Origin: Liolophura sinensis
Lineage: Eukaryota; Mollusca; Polyplacophora; Chitonida; Chitonidae
Assembly: GCF_032854445.1 (NCBI RefSeq)
Contig: NC_088307.1
Location: 25,866,046-25,930,045, forward strand
Direction of reading: 5' to 3'
Length of the DNA: 64,000 nt
A model generated the notes under the pieces. The model saw only the letters and a program-made list of their open reading frames with translations. It did no database searches and was not told the origin of the DNA. Position numbers and translations under genes: made by a program. Below are positions 63,101 through 64,000 of this stretch, one piece after another (positions within the stretch are counted from its first letter, which is position 1; each line of letters begins with the position of its first letter).

Positions 63101-63608
63101 AACAATGGGATCCCGGTGACAGTAAGAATGGGATCCCGGTGACAGTAAGAATGGGATCCCAGTGACAGTAAGAATGGGATCCCGGTGACAGTAAGAATGG
63201 GATCCCACTGACAGTAAGAATCAGATAGCATTTTTGTGGCAGTTTTCACTGTCTTAAGTTCGTTGGAGCAGGAAAGTTCTTCGGTTACTCACCAAAGGTG
63301 GGTGGTTTCCCTCAAGGGCGTCACTTTCTTCCACCCACAGACCCAAATGCACTGCATCAGTGAAATTCTTGAGTATTGAACATCAAACATTTAACAAGAA
63401 TCCTTCCATCAGTTGGTAAATCATGTCTCAGCCACTTGTGTTTTACTTTGTCAGGGGGTTACTAGGAGCTCACTGTGCAGCAGCTTTCCTGAAGAAGAAG
63501 CGTCAAGGGATGATGTGGTACAACGAGGAGCTGTTGCTCATGGCAAAGGACGTGGGGCAGCGACTTTTGCCGGCCTTTAACACCAGTACCGGCATGCCCT
63601 TCCCCCGT
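57112..63608 (+). CDS. EDEM3: EDEM3-like ER degradation-enhancing alpha-mannosidase, exons 1-6 (3' part beyond right edge)
   Basis: Exons: 57112-57218, 58938-58983, 59692-59792, 61706-61745, 62517-62629, 63455-63608. All are in phase, 187 codons so far, and the last ends at a good donor (CGT followed by GTGAGT). The first 26 residues form a signal peptide ([20 protein letters not shown] then EDGANA). The GH47 fold begins in exon 2 ([15 protein letters not shown]) and continues with [52 protein letters not shown] and [15 protein letters not shown]. The [15 protein letters not shown] insertion and [10 protein letters not shown] fit EDEM3 better than EDEM1 or EDEM2. EDEM proteins act in the ER lumen, trimming mannose from misfolded glycoproteins for disposal. 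The rest of the catalytic domain and any protease-associated domain lie off the window. Confidence 0.92.
59400..59632 (+). repeat. Family B' SINE
   Basis: GAGGTTAGAGCAAGGAAACA, GACTGGTTGGGCGGTGTCAG and the end GTACAACATTAAACCCAAAG match families B/B'. It lies in intron 2 of the EDEM3-like gene, 60 bases before exon 3. Confidence 0.65.
60155..60600 (+). repeat. Possible dispersed element with CGCAGG...CCTGCG hairpin
   Basis: It begins TTAGGGATCCACGCAGGTAG with the hairpin CGCAGG-TAGT-CCTGCG, then CACCCATCGTTTTCGTTC, TATTATTATTATTCCACCGA and TTTTTGTGAGAAAGC. Only one copy is in this window. Repeat status rests on my impression that this block recurs in invertebrate genomes. It lies in intron 3 of the EDEM3-like gene; the right border is uncertain. 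Confidence 0.35.
62228..62320 (+). repeat. Family A SINE, 3' end only
   Basis: TTTCCTCCCACCATAATGTT to the TCAAATAAATAAATAAATAA tail in intron 4 of the EDEM3-like gene. Confidence 0.82.
63037..63221. repeat. 23-bp minisatellite in intron 5 of the EDEM3-like gene
   Basis: Eight nearly perfect units of GGGATCCCGGTGACAG plus TAAGAAT. Units contain the palindrome GGGATCCC. The array lies about 230 bases upstream of exon 6. Confidence 0.94.
63280..63390 (+). repeat. Family C-like SINE fragment
   Basis: ACTCACCAAAGGTGGGTGGT, CTTCCACCCACAGACC and GTGAAATTCTTGAGTATTGA resemble the 3' half of family C in reverse to 22465 and 49510. It is strongly diverged. Confidence 0.45.
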
Positions 63609-64000
63609 GTGAGTTTCAGTGGTGAAGGCTCGCAACAGTCCATAAAACTCTTGGCTGTACACATCGTAATATTATTTCACCAAATGTTGATTTTATGAGA
63701 TGACACCATTTGTTTGATTCTGATCAATTCCAGTGTTATTGCAGTGCCATGTGTTTAATTTCTGAGCAGAAAGACTGATGTGTTGGCTTCAAAAGTGTGT
63801 TTTTGTGGCCTTTATATATCTCTTTTGGTGAAATACATGTACAGTAAAGTAATTTCAGGAACATTAATCCATTAACTAAAATTAAAAGACGTAGATAAAT
63901 TTGTGAACTGTTCAGTCTTTTAAAAGGGAAAAAAGGTTTCTGACATCTTCTAATGTTTCTGTTCATCATACAATTCAAGGTCATCACAGCACAGACATGA

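Overview
The window is animal nuclear DNA. Its genes have many short exons with GT-AG introns of roughly 0.3 to 4 kb. Dispersed tRNA-derived SINEs end in AATAAATAAAT tails, and introns are crowded with minisatellites. The dominant SINE (tail region TTCTTGAGTACGGCGTAAAA) together with the protein sequences suggests a lophotrochozoan, most likely a mollusc. That is inference; I could run no search. I reconstructed every exon by hand from splice sites, reading phase and protein conservation.

Layout. (1) 634-9266, minus strand: the first seven exons of an NRF-6-like membrane acyltransferase (nose resistant to fluoxetine family), cut by the left edge. (2) 12034-28091, plus strand: a head-to-head paralog with up to 15 exons. 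Exons 3-15 are open and in phase, but exons 1-2, the NRF domain, carry several frameshifts relative to the minus copy. (3) 32234-39800, plus: a complete seven-exon DUSP12, a dual-specificity phosphatase with a C-terminal zinc-binding domain. (4) 45266-55485, minus: a complete six-exon C6orf136/DUF2358-family protein, probably mitochondrial. (5) 57112-63608, plus: the first six exons of an EDEM3-like GH47 alpha-mannosidase of ER-associated degradation, cut by the right edge. Genes 2 and 3 are tandem, 3 and 4 convergent, 4 and 5 divergent 1.6 kb apart. These are unrelated cellular functions; I see no pathway cluster apart from the duplicated NRF-6 pair.

The non-coding part is the more unusual. 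At least eleven minisatellites of 16-50 bp units occur, mostly inside introns and several beginning within tens of bases of a splice site. The most striking is a 49-bp unit in intron 6 of both NRF-6 paralogs. Its unit is the last 34 bases of exon 6 plus the real 5' splice donor and about 9 more intron bases, so the array is a tandem amplification of an exon-intron boundary and strews donor-like sites through the intron. Other notable items are a 2.6-kb array of 25-bp units in the last NRF-6 intron, a small terminal-inverted-repeat element present three times, and a foldback element upstream of DUSP12. Long open frames over the minisatellites are artefacts of repeat length and base composition, not genes.
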